From the NCBI GenBank assembly GCA_937139405.1, contig CAKZPV010000033.1, positions 1-64,000 on the forward strand: DNA of 64,000 bases, written 5' to 3'. The stretch is from an uncultured Nitrospirota bacterium (GTDB lineage: Bacteria; Nitrospirota; Nitrospiria; Nitrospirales; UBA8639). The notes beneath the pieces are model-generated. The model searched no databases. It was not told the origin of the DNA and saw only the letters and a list, made by a program, of their open reading frames with translations. Every line of letters begins with the position of its first letter. The first letter of the stretch is position 1. The position numbers and the translations under genes were made by a program. Positions 8,753 through 17,843 of this stretch are shown here, piece after piece.

Positions 8753-9643
8753 TTACTGGTTGGCATGTGCGATGTTGGTATTGAAGGCTCCGGTCGTTCC
8801 TGTTGAAGCAACCAGAGGAGTTCCTCTGAACTGAATGCCAGTATTGACTTGTTTCACGACCCCTGAGGTATCCCCCGCAATGGGATTGGCAAAGGTGTCG
8901 GATGAACCAGGGATCAGACCCAATCCACCAGAAGCAATATTTAAATTTAAGGCCATTTGGGCGCGGCCAACGACATTGCTGAAAAATAACGTCGATAGAT
9001 CCTTTTGCGCTTCGGATTCACTGAATGTCAATTTGAACTGAGCGTTGTTGCTCACGGCTGCATGGGATTCCCCTTCGCTGGATTCTGAATTGACAATGAC
9101 ATCAGCCGAAGCACTGGCAGCAGGGGAAATGGCTACGACAGCCTCGGCATCCCCAGCGATTACTCCAGGAGCATGCCCGCCCACGAGCTTTCCTGATCCG
9201 CCACTGCAATTGCCATATCCCGAGCACGGAGCCGCCTCAGCATATGCTGTCCCAACTTTGACCGTATCGGGATCAGGGAGTGTACTACCCCAGCTTTGTG
9301 CGCTGAAGTTTCGTTGGTCCGTGCCAGCCACGCCTCCGTTCGCGGATAAGACATTGAGATTCGTCATGAGCTGTAATTCACCGACGACATTTTGGATGGT
9401 CAATGCTCGGATACCATCTTGTGCACGAGGAACCTGAAAGTCGAGTTCAAAAACGCTGTCATCGACGTAGGCGACGCTGGACCCCTTTGCTCCTTCGGAA
9501 TTAAGGACCACTGGATCGCCCGACGCCGAAATTTTATCGAGTTGATCATCTTCAAGCGCTTCGAGGGCAAACGCTAGAGAAAAAGGCAAGGCGAGGACCC
9601 CTACCAATGTGCCGATCATAAAAGGATAGTGTTTTGTTTTCAT
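8753..9643 (-). CDS. secreted two-repeat protein, amyloid-subunit-like (paralogue of the next gene)
   Basis: 296 residues from the ATG at 9643 (an AGGAGA site lies about 10 nt upstream; a longer frame begins at 9682). A signal peptide ends near residue 26 and QLDKISASG follows at 34-42. The body has two copies of a ~90-residue unit, each with an acidic/Ser opening, a central aLtiqNVvGelQlmtNLNv-type strand block and an ending with Q-x-W/R-G-S/T. It shares this architecture with the 270-residue product of the upstream gene. Low aromatic content, high Gly/Asn/Ser content and operon context point to a secreted structural (fibre) subunit. Confidence 0.75.
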   Translation of the reverse strand: MKTKHYPFMIGTLVGVLALPFSLAFALEALEDDQLDKISASGDPVVLNSEGAKGSSVAYVDDSVFELDFQVPRAQDGIRALTIQNVVGELQLMTNLNVLSANGGVAGTDQRNFSAQSWGSTLPDPDTVKVGTAYAEAAPCSGYGNCSGGSGKLVGGHAPGVIAGDAEAVVAISPAASASADVIVNSESSEGESHAAVSNNAQFKLTFSESEAQKDLSTLFFSNVVGRAQMALNLNIASGGLGLIPGSSDTFANPIAGDTSGVVKQVNTGIQFRGTPLVASTGTTGAFNTNIAHANQ

Positions 9644-9698
9644 AATTGTTGTGTCTCCTGCTTGCGATATTTCCACTTTCATGCACGAGGAACCGGTT

Positions 9699-9725
9699 GC
9701 GGGTGAGGGCTAATCCCTCACCCGC
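9699..9725. other. intercistronic hairpin after the first amyloid-like gene
   Basis: An 11-bp perfect GC-rich stem (GCGGGTGAGGG / CCCTCACCCGC) with a 5-nt loop lies between the first and second genes of the operon, without a T-run on the minus strand. Such structures commonly act as 3'-end stabilisers or partial terminators, raising the output of the promoter-proximal gene over the distal ones. Confidence 0.65.
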
Positions 9726-9759
9726 GTTCCGTTTCCTGTTTTTAATTACACAGGCATCC

Positions 9760-10572
9760 TTACAATTTAGCGTTAGCAACAATATCGGCCGCATTTGCCG
9801 GAGTCCCACGATATTGCTCAATCCTGTTCGATTGTCGCGTACCACTGTTGGCGCCACCAGCAGTGAATCCTGTCCCTGAGGCTCCACCCGCAACGATGTT
9901 GAGCGCATTGGCCACTTGATTCAACCCAAAGACATTATTCACGGTCAGTGCATTCAGGTTGCTCTGTGACTCGGTCTCAATCAGGCCGGCGATTTTAACT
10001 TCGACGTCATTCTCAGCTTCTGCTTCGCCAAACTTGGATCGTGCATCGGCGATTTCATCGGCAAATGCCCAGAGGAAGCCAATTTTTCCGGCTTCAGCAG
10101 CTGCATTTCCGCCATTACCGGAATTCTGCACAATAAGGCCCTTGACTCTGGCACCTTTACCTCCAGGGGCTGCTACACCATCAACAGTGACATAATCCAT
10201 GGCTTTGGATGCTCCCCAACTCTGAACAATTTTGTTTTTTTGGTTGCTAGAATCCGTCGTCCCATCTGCAACTTGGATATTGGTGCCGGTGGCAACCTGG
10301 TTCTCACCAAAGACGTTGTTCAACGTTAGTGCCCTGAGCTGATGCTGAGACTTAGTTTGAATGGTGCCGGCAATCTTGTACTTTTGATCATTCTCTGCTT
10401 CAGCATCACCTTTTACGGACGTTGCCATCGCTATTTTAGGTTGACCAGCTGCGGTCACTTGATCAAGCTCTGCATCATTAATGACGGATTTTGCCGCAAG
10501 ACTTGGTGTACTGAATGCAGCTACTAATGCCAATGTACTCATTCCAGTGAGAAGTGTACGTACTCTGCTCAT
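9760..10572 (-). CDS. secreted two-repeat protein, probable major subunit of an amyloid-like fibre
   Basis: 270 residues. A signal peptide ends about residue 27 and ELDQVTAAG follows at 35-43. Two clear repeats of ~75-90 residues follow, with the common pattern G(D/E)AEAEND-x3-KIAG-x-I-x-T-x-SQ-x2-L-x-ALT-x-NNVFG-x-NQVA-x3-NI, then a loop and an N-x-I-x-Q-x2-G ending. Such Asn/Gln-containing strand-loop repeats are typical of functional amyloid subunits, though sequence identity to FapB/FapC is not evident by eye. An AGGAGG ribosome site is 7 nt before the ATG. As the first gene of the operon, just before a strong hairpin, it is likely the most expressed. A sigma-54-type promoter lies ~250 bp upstream. 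Confidence 0.78.
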   Translation of the reverse strand: MSRVRTLLTGMSTLALVAAFSTPSLAAKSVINDAELDQVTAAGQPKIAMATSVKGDAEAENDQKYKIAGTIQTKSQHQLRALTLNNVFGENQVATGTNIQVADGTTDSSNQKNKIVQSWGASKAMDYVTVDGVAAPGGKGARVKGLIVQNSGNGGNAAAEAGKIGFLWAFADEIADARSKFGEAEAENDVEVKIAGLIETESQSNLNALTVNNVFGLNQVANALNIVAGGASGTGFTAGGANSGTRQSNRIEQYRGTPANAADIVANAKL

Positions 10573-10819
10573 GGGAATCCTCCTTCTACGCTAAGTGAAT
10601 TAAAAAATAAGACGTCCTGTTAATTGACCTAAAAAGCCATATCTCACCTGCACGATATTTTTGTGCTTGAGCTATGACTGGATCGCTTCGCCTGTCCTCC
10701 TTCCTCGTTTTCCGATCCAATTTCTCCAGGCCAGGGAGAAAATATTTGTATAAAACCTTGAATTGTCGATTCGTTGTCAGACCTGCAAGACATTACAGGC
10801 ATCGTAAGAATGTATACAC

Positions 10820-10833
10820 GCAAAGCGTATGCC
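10820..10833 (-). promoter_or_regulatory. sigma-54-type (-24/-12) promoter of the Fap-like operon
   Basis: On the minus strand the sequence reads GGCATACGCTTTGC: GG and GC separated by exactly 10 bp, with GGCA at -24 and TTTGC at -12, close to the consensus TGGCAC-N5-TTGC. Transcription would start near 10808, giving a leader of about 235 nt before the ATG at 10572. A sigma-54 activator gene lies divergently upstream. Confidence 0.6.
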
Positions 10834-10982
10834 TTTTGGGGAACGAATTTTTTTTATCCAACGGTTCAAAACTAAATATTTGTAAATATTAAAGAAATGA
10901 CATCGTTGAGATAGGGGCCTAACAATACGACGGCCATCTCAGAAAGAGAAAAGAAACGTGGATTCAGAAATCTGGTTCACAT

Positions 10983-11004
10983 ATTAGGAAAAAGTTTTCC
11001 TAAT
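10983..11004. promoter_or_regulatory. candidate enhancer (activator-binding) palindrome
   Basis: Perfect inverted repeat, arms ATTAGGAAAA and TTTTCCTAAT with a 2-bp spacer. It lies about 175 bp upstream of the expected start of the sigma-54 promoter, the usual distance for enhancer-binding proteins. A weaker related palindrome (GGAAAATTTCC) occurs near 11040-11050. Confidence 0.5.
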
Positions 11005-11507
11005 TTAAGTCTGTGAAGAATACTGTCAACACATCAGGGGGAAAATTTCCTTAGAGATATATGGGCAGCATTGTAATCGCAGGAACTGAAGAAGGCCTGA
11101 AATGTATAAGATTGGATAATCTCTGTAACAGGAAGAGATAAAAGACGGGCTTGGAATGGCGAATGACAACGAGGGAGAAAGCCAAAAATTCTTCAGATGT
11201 GTATTGAAGATTTTGCAAAAGCTTGCTTTATTTCGAATAATTCCTTAAATAATGTTCATGAGTCATTTTGACGTAAGAAATATTTATATGGAAATATTTG
11301 GTCTGGCTCATGCTTATTAAAAGGAACCGATGGAGAAGAATCCTTCTTGTATCGAATTAAATAGAGATTGCAGAATAAACCTTTTCATATTATGACATTA
11401 ATAATCATGACTATCTCGGCCGCGCATTTTTTTAATTCATTCGGTAGATGTGATCAGGGAGGATCACGCTATTTCTGTTATTTTCTATTCATAATTTCCC
11501 CCAAGGT

Positions 11508-11521
11508 TATGGGTACCCATA
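11508..11521. promoter_or_regulatory. 14-bp palindrome upstream of the sigma-54 activator gene
   Basis: TATGGGTACCCATA is a perfect palindrome 67 bp before the activator start. It could be an operator for autoregulation or a separate regulator. No family can be assigned. Confidence 0.35.
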
Positions 11522-11588
11522 CCTCCCGAATTGAGAGAGAGTCGATTGTACAATTGGCTCCCTCTTATTCAAGAAAGGAGAACCCTCT

Positions 11589-12986
11589 ATGGGAACCGTC
11601 TTATTTTTTGGTCCTTTTCATACCGAATTGCAACACTGTTTTCAGGTACTCGGAGCGTCTTGTGCTGAAGTGTTTTGGGAAAAGCATGAGAAGGGATTTC
11701 TTGAGCAGCTCAAGCACCTCGAGCCGTCCCTCGTTATTGTAGAAAGTCGTACTCAGAGTCGTGCATGTAGAACTCTGACCGAAACTGTCCTCGCGCATTC
11801 CCCCCATACCACAGTCATCATGTTGACAGAGGGGGGGAGCTGTCCCGATACCCACCGGATTGGCCCAAGGTTTGAATCCGTCTGCCAAGCCCGCCATACC
11901 GATGCGAAAAATTTAATTCTCGCCGCTGAAAATGTGTTATGTGGTGGGGCACTTTCTCCTTCGAATTCGATTCCGGGCTTATTTGGCGGAATGTCCAACC
12001 CGTCTATGAAACATTTAGAGGCGATGGTCAAACAAATAGCCGATACGGACGCCATGATATTGATTCAGGGAGAAAGCGGAGTGGGAAAGGGTGTTATGGC
12101 TTCCCACATTCATACTCACTCCCGTAGATGTGACAAACCATTCATTAAGGTCAATTGTGCGGCGCTTCCGAGTGAGTTGTTGGAGTCTGAATTATTTGGG
12201 TTTGAGCGAGGCGCATTTACTGGGGCTCTCCAGGCGAAACCTGGTAAGTTCGAATGTGCCGATAATGGCACACTCTTATTGGATGAAATTGGGGAAATGC
12301 CCCTGTCCATGCAGGCGAAACTTCTCCATGTCCTAGAGGATAATCAGTTTTCACGTCTTGGGGCCTCGAAGGATATTCATGTGGATGTGAGGGTATTGGT
12401 TGCGACCAACCGAGACCTCAAATTGGCTGTCAAGAGGGGAACATTTCGGAAAGATCTGTATTATCGATTGAAAGTGGTGAACTTGACCATTCCCCCTATA
12501 CGAGACCGTCTTGAGGAGATTCCTTTGTTAGTTGAATACTTTGTTGAAAAGTTTGCTAAACAATATGATCGACCTCGATTACAGTTCTCTCAAAATATAC
12601 GGGCGATACTTCAATCTTACCGGTGGCCAGGGAATGTCAGAGAGTTAGAAAATCTCATAAAACGGGCCGTCATTTTGCAAGATGACAGCTTTATTGAACA
12701 AGAACTCAAGCTCGATGAGTTACATGACCAAGTGGGGACGGGTCAAACTTTTTTAAGTGGTGGGTTGAAGGCAATTTCACGTAAGGCCTGTCGTGAGGCG
12801 GAGAGAGAAGTTATTTTGAGTACGTTACAACATACTCATTGGAATCGGACGCTGACGGCTCAAATTTTACAAATTAGTTATAAAACCCTTTTATACAAAA
12901 TGCAGGGAGTCGGTTTGGGAGGATCTGATCAGGAACGTCAGAACTTCGACGATGAGAATGGTGTACAGAAGGATATGGTGTCCTAA
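11589..12986 (+). CDS. sigma-54-dependent activator with degenerate receiver domain
   Basis: 465 residues. The N-terminal ~115 residues have a receiver-like outline, but Glu52 stands where the phospho-acceptor Asp is expected (VIVESRT), so control by a histidine kinase is unlikely. The AAA+ domain has Walker A GESGVGKG (161-168), the sigma-54-contacting GAFTGA (208-213) and Walker B LLLDEIGE (229-236). A Fis-type helix-turn-helix ends the protein (~425-455). An AAGGAG ribosome site is 8 nt before the ATG. It is divergent from the Fap-like operon, which has a -24/-12 promoter, so it is the natural candidate activator. A TPR gene follows and is probably co-transcribed. Confidence 0.9.
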   Translation: MGTVLFFGPFHTELQHCFQVLGASCAEVFWEKHEKGFLEQLKHLEPSLVIVESRTQSRACRTLTETVLAHSPHTTVIMLTEGGSCPDTHRIGPRFESVCQARHTDAKNLILAAENVLCGGALSPSNSIPGLFGGMSNPSMKHLEAMVKQIADTDAMILIQGESGVGKGVMASHIHTHSRRCDKPFIKVNCAALPSELLESELFGFERGAFTGALQAKPGKFECADNGTLLLDEIGEMPLSMQAKLLHVLEDNQFSRLGASKDIHVDVRVLVATNRDLKLAVKRGTFRKDLYYRLKVVNLTIPPIRDRLEEIPLLVEYFVEKFAKQYDRPRLQFSQNIRAILQSYRWPGNVRELENLIKRAVILQDDSFIEQELKLDELHDQVGTGQTFLSGGLKAISRKACREAEREVILSTLQHTHWNRTLTAQILQISYKTLLYKMQGVGLGGSDQERQNFDDENGVQKDMVS

Positions 12987-13077
12987 TGATCGAAATTTCT
13001 TTCCTGCAATTATCTCAGTAGGTCAAATGCGAAATTCTCTCCCCCTTGTGAGAGGGGACATGGGAAGGAGAAACAAC

Positions 13078-13959
13078 ATGAAAAAGCGAAGTGCATTGTC
13101 CTTAACCATGTGGTCTTTCGGAGTATGTTGTTTTATGGTTTTGAATGTTGGAATGGGGGTAATTCTCGCCATAGCAGAAACGACAGCCGAAGATTTTGTT
13201 CGAATGGGCATGAAACATTATGCGAAGGGACAGTTTCAAGACGCGCTGGGGGTGTTTGACAAGGCCATTGTCGTCAAGCCGGACTATGCCTTGGCATATA
13301 CCAATCGGGGATTGATCAAATATCGGCTAGGCGATATCACAGCTGCCATCGCTGATCATTCACACGCTATTGAACTGGAACCTAAGATGGCTGAGGCCTA
13401 TACCAATCGAGGTGCAGCACGATTAGCACAAGGGGACCTGAATGGCTCCATCGCTGATCATTCCGAAGCGTTAAAGCTAGAGCCTAACCTCGTGACTGCA
13501 TTAAATAATCGTGGACTCGTTCGTATTCAATCTGGGGATACGGCCGGAGGGATCAGCGATCTGGATAAGGCGTTAGAAATCAACCCCTTTGATCCCTCCG
13601 CATACACGAATCGTGCGGCAGCTCATCTTCAACTCAAAGATTTAGAAAAAGCGGCGATGGATGCGTCTAAAGCCTTGGTCTTGAATCCGAAACTCTCCGA
13701 AGCTCATGTGCTTAGGGGAAGGATTTACCTCGAAGCCAAAATGTTCACAAAAAGTTTGGAAGATTTTGATAAAGCTGTGGAGCTGAACCCTCAATTAGGA
13801 ACGGCGTATCTGAATCGAGGCGCAGTGAAGGTTGCCCTGAAAAATTACGAAGCAGGAATACATGATTTAAATAAGGGCGTTGAACTTCTTCCTGTATTGG
13901 AATCTGAAGCCAAACGGTGGATTCAACATGCCCAAGCCCAACTTGAGAAAAAACAATGA
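13078..13959 (+). CDS. secreted TPR-repeat protein
   Basis: 293 residues from the ATG at 13078, which follows a GGAAGGAG ribosome site; the frame extends further upstream but without a good start. A signal peptide or membrane anchor occupies residues ~8-35. The rest is about seven tandem tetratricopeptide repeats (recurring A-Y-tNRG-x8-GD-x2-aI-D-x-A-leleP pattern). TPR proteins are scaffolds. The location behind the sigma-54 activator suggests a role in the same process as the Fap-like operon, but this is inferred from position only. Confidence 0.88.
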   Translation: MKKRSALSLTMWSFGVCCFMVLNVGMGVILAIAETTAEDFVRMGMKHYAKGQFQDALGVFDKAIVVKPDYALAYTNRGLIKYRLGDITAAIADHSHAIELEPKMAEAYTNRGAARLAQGDLNGSIADHSEALKLEPNLVTALNNRGLVRIQSGDTAGGISDLDKALEINPFDPSAYTNRAAAHLQLKDLEKAAMDASKALVLNPKLSEAHVLRGRIYLEAKMFTKSLEDFDKAVELNPQLGTAYLNRGAVKVALKNYEAGIHDLNKGVELLPVLESEAKRWIQHAQAQLEKKQ

Positions 13960-14058
13960 TAGCGAGAATGTGAGTCTGTTGAAGGAGTCCCTATTGGACG
14001 TGTGTGGACTGGTGAAAAGAATTCTCTGGAGTCGTTTAACGTTTACAGGCTTGGAGAT

Positions 14059-15891
14059 TCATTTGGATCCCAAAGCACGGTCCAGGTTAAAGGCTGCGCT
14101 GATGAGTGCAAGATGGGTAAAGGCTTGTGGAAAGTTTCCCAGTGCCTCGCCATGATGACCGGTTTCTTCGGCATAGAGGCCAAGGTGGTTGGCATATCCT
14201 AGCATTTGTTCAAAGAGTAAACGGGCGGCTTCTAATCGACTGCGATCTGCCTGTCCAGCGCGAGTCAGGGCTTCCACTAACCAGAAGGTGCAAATATTAA
14301 ATGTGCCTTCTTCGCCATTCAGGCCATCGTTTGCTTCATCAATGTTGTAGCGATAAACCAATCCGTTGGAGACTAAGCCCCCCTTTTCGGGAGCTTTGAT
14401 GGTGGCATCGAGTGTTTTCAACATACGCGGATCGGTAGGAGACACGAAAAAGACTAAAGACATCATCAGATTGGCGGCGTCTAACGAATCACTTCCATAG
14501 CGTTGGATAAAGGCTTGCCGATCAGCGTCCCAACCCTTTTCCATAATTTCTTCGTAAATAGCATCTCGCATTTTGAGCCAACGGTCTCGATCTGCGGGGA
14601 ATGAACGTTTATCGGCTAAGCGGATACCCCGGTCGATTGCGACCCAACACATGAGCTTTGAATAGACGAAATGCTGTTGCCCGCCGCGGACTTCCCAAAC
14701 CCCTTCATCGGTTCGTTGCCAATTATCGCAGACCCAATTGATCAGTCGGCGGAGATGCTTCCACAGATCATAGGAAATTGGTGTGCCATATTTATTGTAG
14801 AGATAGACGGAATCAAGCAACTCACCATAAATATCCAGTTGCAGTTGATCATAGGCTCCATTCCCAATGCGAACAGGCGAGGATCCACGATAGCCTTCTA
14901 AATGATCCAGGGTTTCTTCGGTGAGGCTATGTCGACCATCGATGCCGTACATAATTTGGAGGGATCCATCCGGTTTTAATTCGTGGCACCGAGCTTCCAA
15001 CCAATGCATAAATTGAGAGGCCTCTTCCGTGAAGCCAATCCGAAGGAGTCCATAGAGGGTAAAGGCAGCATCGCGAATCCAGGTATACCGGTAATCCCAA
15101 TTGCGTTCGCCCCCAATGCCTTCGGGAAGGCTACAGGTTGGTGCGGCCACAATCGCGCCGGTGGGTTGAAAGGTGAGAAGCTTCAGAACCAAAGCTGAAC
15201 GGTGAACCATTTCTCGCCAACGGCCAGAGTACGTGCATTTGGCTAACCATCTCCGCCAATACACCACGGTTTTGGTAAATAATTCTTCGGCATGGGCTTC
15301 TGGGCAGAAGCCAGAGGAAACGTCATCAGATTCCATGCCTTGCAAACATACATCCACTTCTTCACCTTCTTCCAGAGTGAATTCAGCTATGAGCGCATCG
15401 CCCTCTTGTTGAAATGGGATCGTAGCCCCCAAGCGGAGTGAGAGATTTGGCGATTGAAAAATTCCGCCTTGTGAGCTCGCGGCGATTGTATGCGTGTCCC
15501 GGCCGTAGTTAAAGGCCGGACGACATTCCATCCGAAAGGTCATGGTGCCCCGAATGCTTTGGATGCGTCGAACGATACCATGTTGAGTGCAATCGATTGA
15601 ATCTTTGCCAACTGGCATGAAATCGATCACTCGTCCGACGCCATCAGTGGAATGAAAACGAGTGACGAGCACATTCGTATCTGGCCAATAATATTGTTTT
15701 GATTTGACATGGTTGGGGACAGGGGCAATCGAAAATCGCCCGCCCTTGTCATTGTCCAATATAGCCGCAAACACACTGGGCGAATCGAAATGCGGATAGC
15801 ACATCCAATCAATAGACCCGTTCATTCCCACGAGCGCGGTGGTGCGCATGTTCCCGATGAGCCCGTAATTTTCAATTGGTTGATAAGGCAT
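14059..15891 (-). CDS. glycoside hydrolase family 15 protein (glucoamylase/trehalase-like)
   Basis: 610 residues, the usual length of bacterial cytoplasmic GH15. The N-terminus has the typical [41 protein letters not shown] pattern of the beta-sandwich domain. The (alpha/alpha)6 barrel includes [20 protein letters not shown] and, near the end, the [18 protein letters not shown] segment with the second catalytic Glu. It lacks a signal peptide, so it acts in the cytoplasm, on alpha-glucosidic links of trehalose or malto-oligosaccharides; the substrate cannot be fixed by eye. It is convergent with the TPR gene. Confidence 0.92.
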   Translation of the reverse strand: MPYQPIENYGLIGNMRTTALVGMNGSIDWMCYPHFDSPSVFAAILDNDKGGRFSIAPVPNHVKSKQYYWPDTNVLVTRFHSTDGVGRVIDFMPVGKDSIDCTQHGIVRRIQSIRGTMTFRMECRPAFNYGRDTHTIAASSQGGIFQSPNLSLRLGATIPFQQEGDALIAEFTLEEGEEVDVCLQGMESDDVSSGFCPEAHAEELFTKTVVYWRRWLAKCTYSGRWREMVHRSALVLKLLTFQPTGAIVAAPTCSLPEGIGGERNWDYRYTWIRDAAFTLYGLLRIGFTEEASQFMHWLEARCHELKPDGSLQIMYGIDGRHSLTEETLDHLEGYRGSSPVRIGNGAYDQLQLDIYGELLDSVYLYNKYGTPISYDLWKHLRRLINWVCDNWQRTDEGVWEVRGGQQHFVYSKLMCWVAIDRGIRLADKRSFPADRDRWLKMRDAIYEEIMEKGWDADRQAFIQRYGSDSLDAANLMMSLVFFVSPTDPRMLKTLDATIKAPEKGGLVSNGLVYRYNIDEANDGLNGEEGTFNICTFWLVEALTRAGQADRSRLEAARLLFEQMLGYANHLGLYAEETGHHGEALGNFPQAFTHLALISAAFNLDRALGSK

Positions 15892-16020
15892 GATTATCTA
15901 TTCGGTTACTAAGAGAGCAATATTGATGGCTGTTTGGTAAGGGAGGCTTGTTCTTTTGGATATCCCCTGAGCTTCCAGTTGGAATCTTTATGACTAATTT
16001 TTTTGTTTTGTGAAGACTAT

Positions 16021-16437
16021 TCAGTAGCCGCGGCCGCTGCTACCACCACGTCCCATTCTATCCAATGGGAGTGCTTCATAGCGTTCTTTGAGATCCGGAT
16101 GCTCACTGAGATAATTCTCAAGGGCTGCATCATTGGAGAATACTTCCGGACTACGTTCGCGATATTCCTCGATGGTTAAATCATGCGTAGCCAATAATTG
16201 GCTTAACTTTGTATTGATGTCTTTCCCCATTTCGCGCATGGCCTCTGGTGAGGGTCGTTGCCCGTCGTCTCCGTAGTTCCGTCCACCAGAAAAATAATTC
16301 ATCATCATCTCGCCGATTTCAATACGAGCCTTCACGAACTTCCCTATGTCGGCAGATTCTGCGGCTAAGGTAGTCCCTGGGAATAGAAAAATACTCAACG
16401 AAAATACTAGGATCGTACGTGTCAGATTTGTAGTCAT
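16021..16437 (-). CDS. small secreted protein of unknown function
   Basis: 138 residues. A signal peptide (1-25, ending TLAAES) precedes a charged, helical mature part with a Met-rich segment (GEMMMNYF), and the protein ends in a short Gly/Arg-rich tail. An AGAGGA site precedes the ATG. No family is recognised. It is likely periplasmic. Confidence 0.7.
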   Translation of the reverse strand: MTTNLTRTILVFSLSIFLFPGTTLAAESADIGKFVKARIEIGEMMMNYFSGGRNYGDDGQRPSPEAMREMGKDINTKLSQLLATHDLTIEEYRERSPEVFSNDAALENYLSEHPDLKERYEALPLDRMGRGGSSGRGY

Positions 16438-16775
16438 TGTTTCCTCTCATCATGTCGTTAAGATGGTCATAAAAGGTTCCTCCTGAACGTTCTGCCGAGA
16501 TGTGCAAGGATAGCCAAGCTTGTATGTAAAGTACAGATGGAATGTTGAGGCTCTCTCTCTAATATTGCTTCACGCTAAAAGCTAGGAGACACAGCGAGAG
16601 AGGAAGAAGGATTTCAAATAGAATATGTTGAAAATGATTTGCTCGTGTAGATTTCTGTCAACCGAGTATGGTTTTGAGATTGATTTTCCTCTTTTCTTGG
16701 CGAATTTGGTATAAAAATTTATACTCAATCTTGAGGGATACGTTTTTTTTGAGAGATGTTGTGAAAGGAGAAAGG

Positions 16776-17672
16776 ATGACACAGGGAAAGGAACGCATCG
16801 GGTTTGTGGGAGTCGGACGGATGGGTGCGAATATGGCTCGCCGACTCAAAGATGTTGGCTATCCAGTCGTGGCTGTGTTTGATGTGTATCAAGAGACTGC
16901 GCAGACATTGGCTGAAGAGATAGGGTGTACGGCTGTGTCTTCACTCGATCAAGTGGCAGAAATGGCTCAGATCGTATTCACCGTGGTCACTGACGATGCT
17001 GCTATGCGTAGCCTCTTTGCTGCGGATAATCCAGAAAATCTCTTGACTCATGCGAAAAGACGCCTTTTTATTAATTGTGCGACGGTCTCACCTGAAGTAC
17101 ATCAGGAAGTGGAAATTTTAGTGGAAAAACATGGCGGCCATACTATTGAAGCCTGCTTGGCTAGTAGTATTCCTCAAGCGCGCCAAGGAACGCTGTATTT
17201 AATGTGCGGAGGAAAACAAGACATTTTTGATCAGGCCAAGCCGCTTCTAGATATGCTGAGTACCAACTTGCGTTATATCGGAGCAGCTGGTCAAGCGGCG
17301 CGTGTTAAAGCGTTGGTGAATATGGTGATGAACATCAATACGGCAGGCTTGGCTGAAGGGTTGGGGTTGGGGGAAGCTTTGGGGTTAGACCTGACCATGT
17401 TGCGAGAAGTATTCAGTCAAACAGGAGCCGCTTCGCGCGTGCTAGAAACTGATGGTGCTGATATGCAAAATCGCGATCATGAGTGTTATTTCTCGGCCGC
17501 TCATGCTGCAAAAGATTCCGGTATTGCCTATGCGATGGCACAATCAGTTGGACTCAACTCGCCTGTTGCCCAGGTCACTTGGGAGCAATATCAACGTCTT
17601 GTCGTACAGGGAAAAGGGGAACTCGATAAATCCGCAATTGCTGAATTGGCCTTTAAAGATCGGATATCCTAG
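16776..17672 (+). CDS. 3-hydroxyisobutyrate dehydrogenase-family oxidoreductase
   Basis: 298 residues from the ATG at 16776, 4 nt after a GAAAGGAGAAAGG site; the frame is open further upstream. The N-terminal Rossmann fold has GFVGVGRMGANMARRL with the GxGxxG NAD(P) motif. The substrate segment (T-vSPevhqe..) and the catalytic-Lys helix GQAARVKALVNM are present, followed by the helical C-terminal domain. The family reduces or oxidises beta-hydroxyacids such as tartronate semialdehyde, 3-hydroxyisobutyrate or succinic semialdehyde. The neighbours give no hint of which. Confidence 0.88.
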   Translation: MTQGKERIGFVGVGRMGANMARRLKDVGYPVVAVFDVYQETAQTLAEEIGCTAVSSLDQVAEMAQIVFTVVTDDAAMRSLFAADNPENLLTHAKRRLFINCATVSPEVHQEVEILVEKHGGHTIEACLASSIPQARQGTLYLMCGGKQDIFDQAKPLLDMLSTNLRYIGAAGQAARVKALVNMVMNINTAGLAEGLGLGEALGLDLTMLREVFSQTGAASRVLETDGADMQNRDHECYFSAAHAAKDSGIAYAMAQSVGLNSPVAQVTWEQYQRLVVQGKGELDKSAIAELAFKDRIS

Positions 17673-17843
17673 GCGGGCTTTCCAACAAGTTGTGTGTGCT
17701 AGAAGTGATTTTTTAATTTTGATAAGGTCATACTGTTGTAAGACCAGAGGCTTATATTCTATTCACCGTTTCAATAATATTTTTTTGAAACCGATAGATG
17801 TAATAAGGAATTTAGACAATTAACTGATTTGATTAGGAACGCT

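Larger units (their letters stand above)
10573..11588. other. 1-kb divergent intergenic region with sigma-54 signals
   Basis: No convincing gene. Open frames at 10674-10892 and 11368-11742 lack ribosome sites and family features. The stretch is AT-rich, especially 10850-11420. It holds a sigma-54-type promoter facing the Fap-like operon, a 22-bp palindrome upstream of it, and a 14-bp palindrome before the activator gene; each is listed separately. Confidence 0.6.

Noticed and set aside
11368-11742. Open frame overlapping the start of the sigma-54 activator
   Set aside because: Other-frame shadow of a well-supported gene and no ribosome site.
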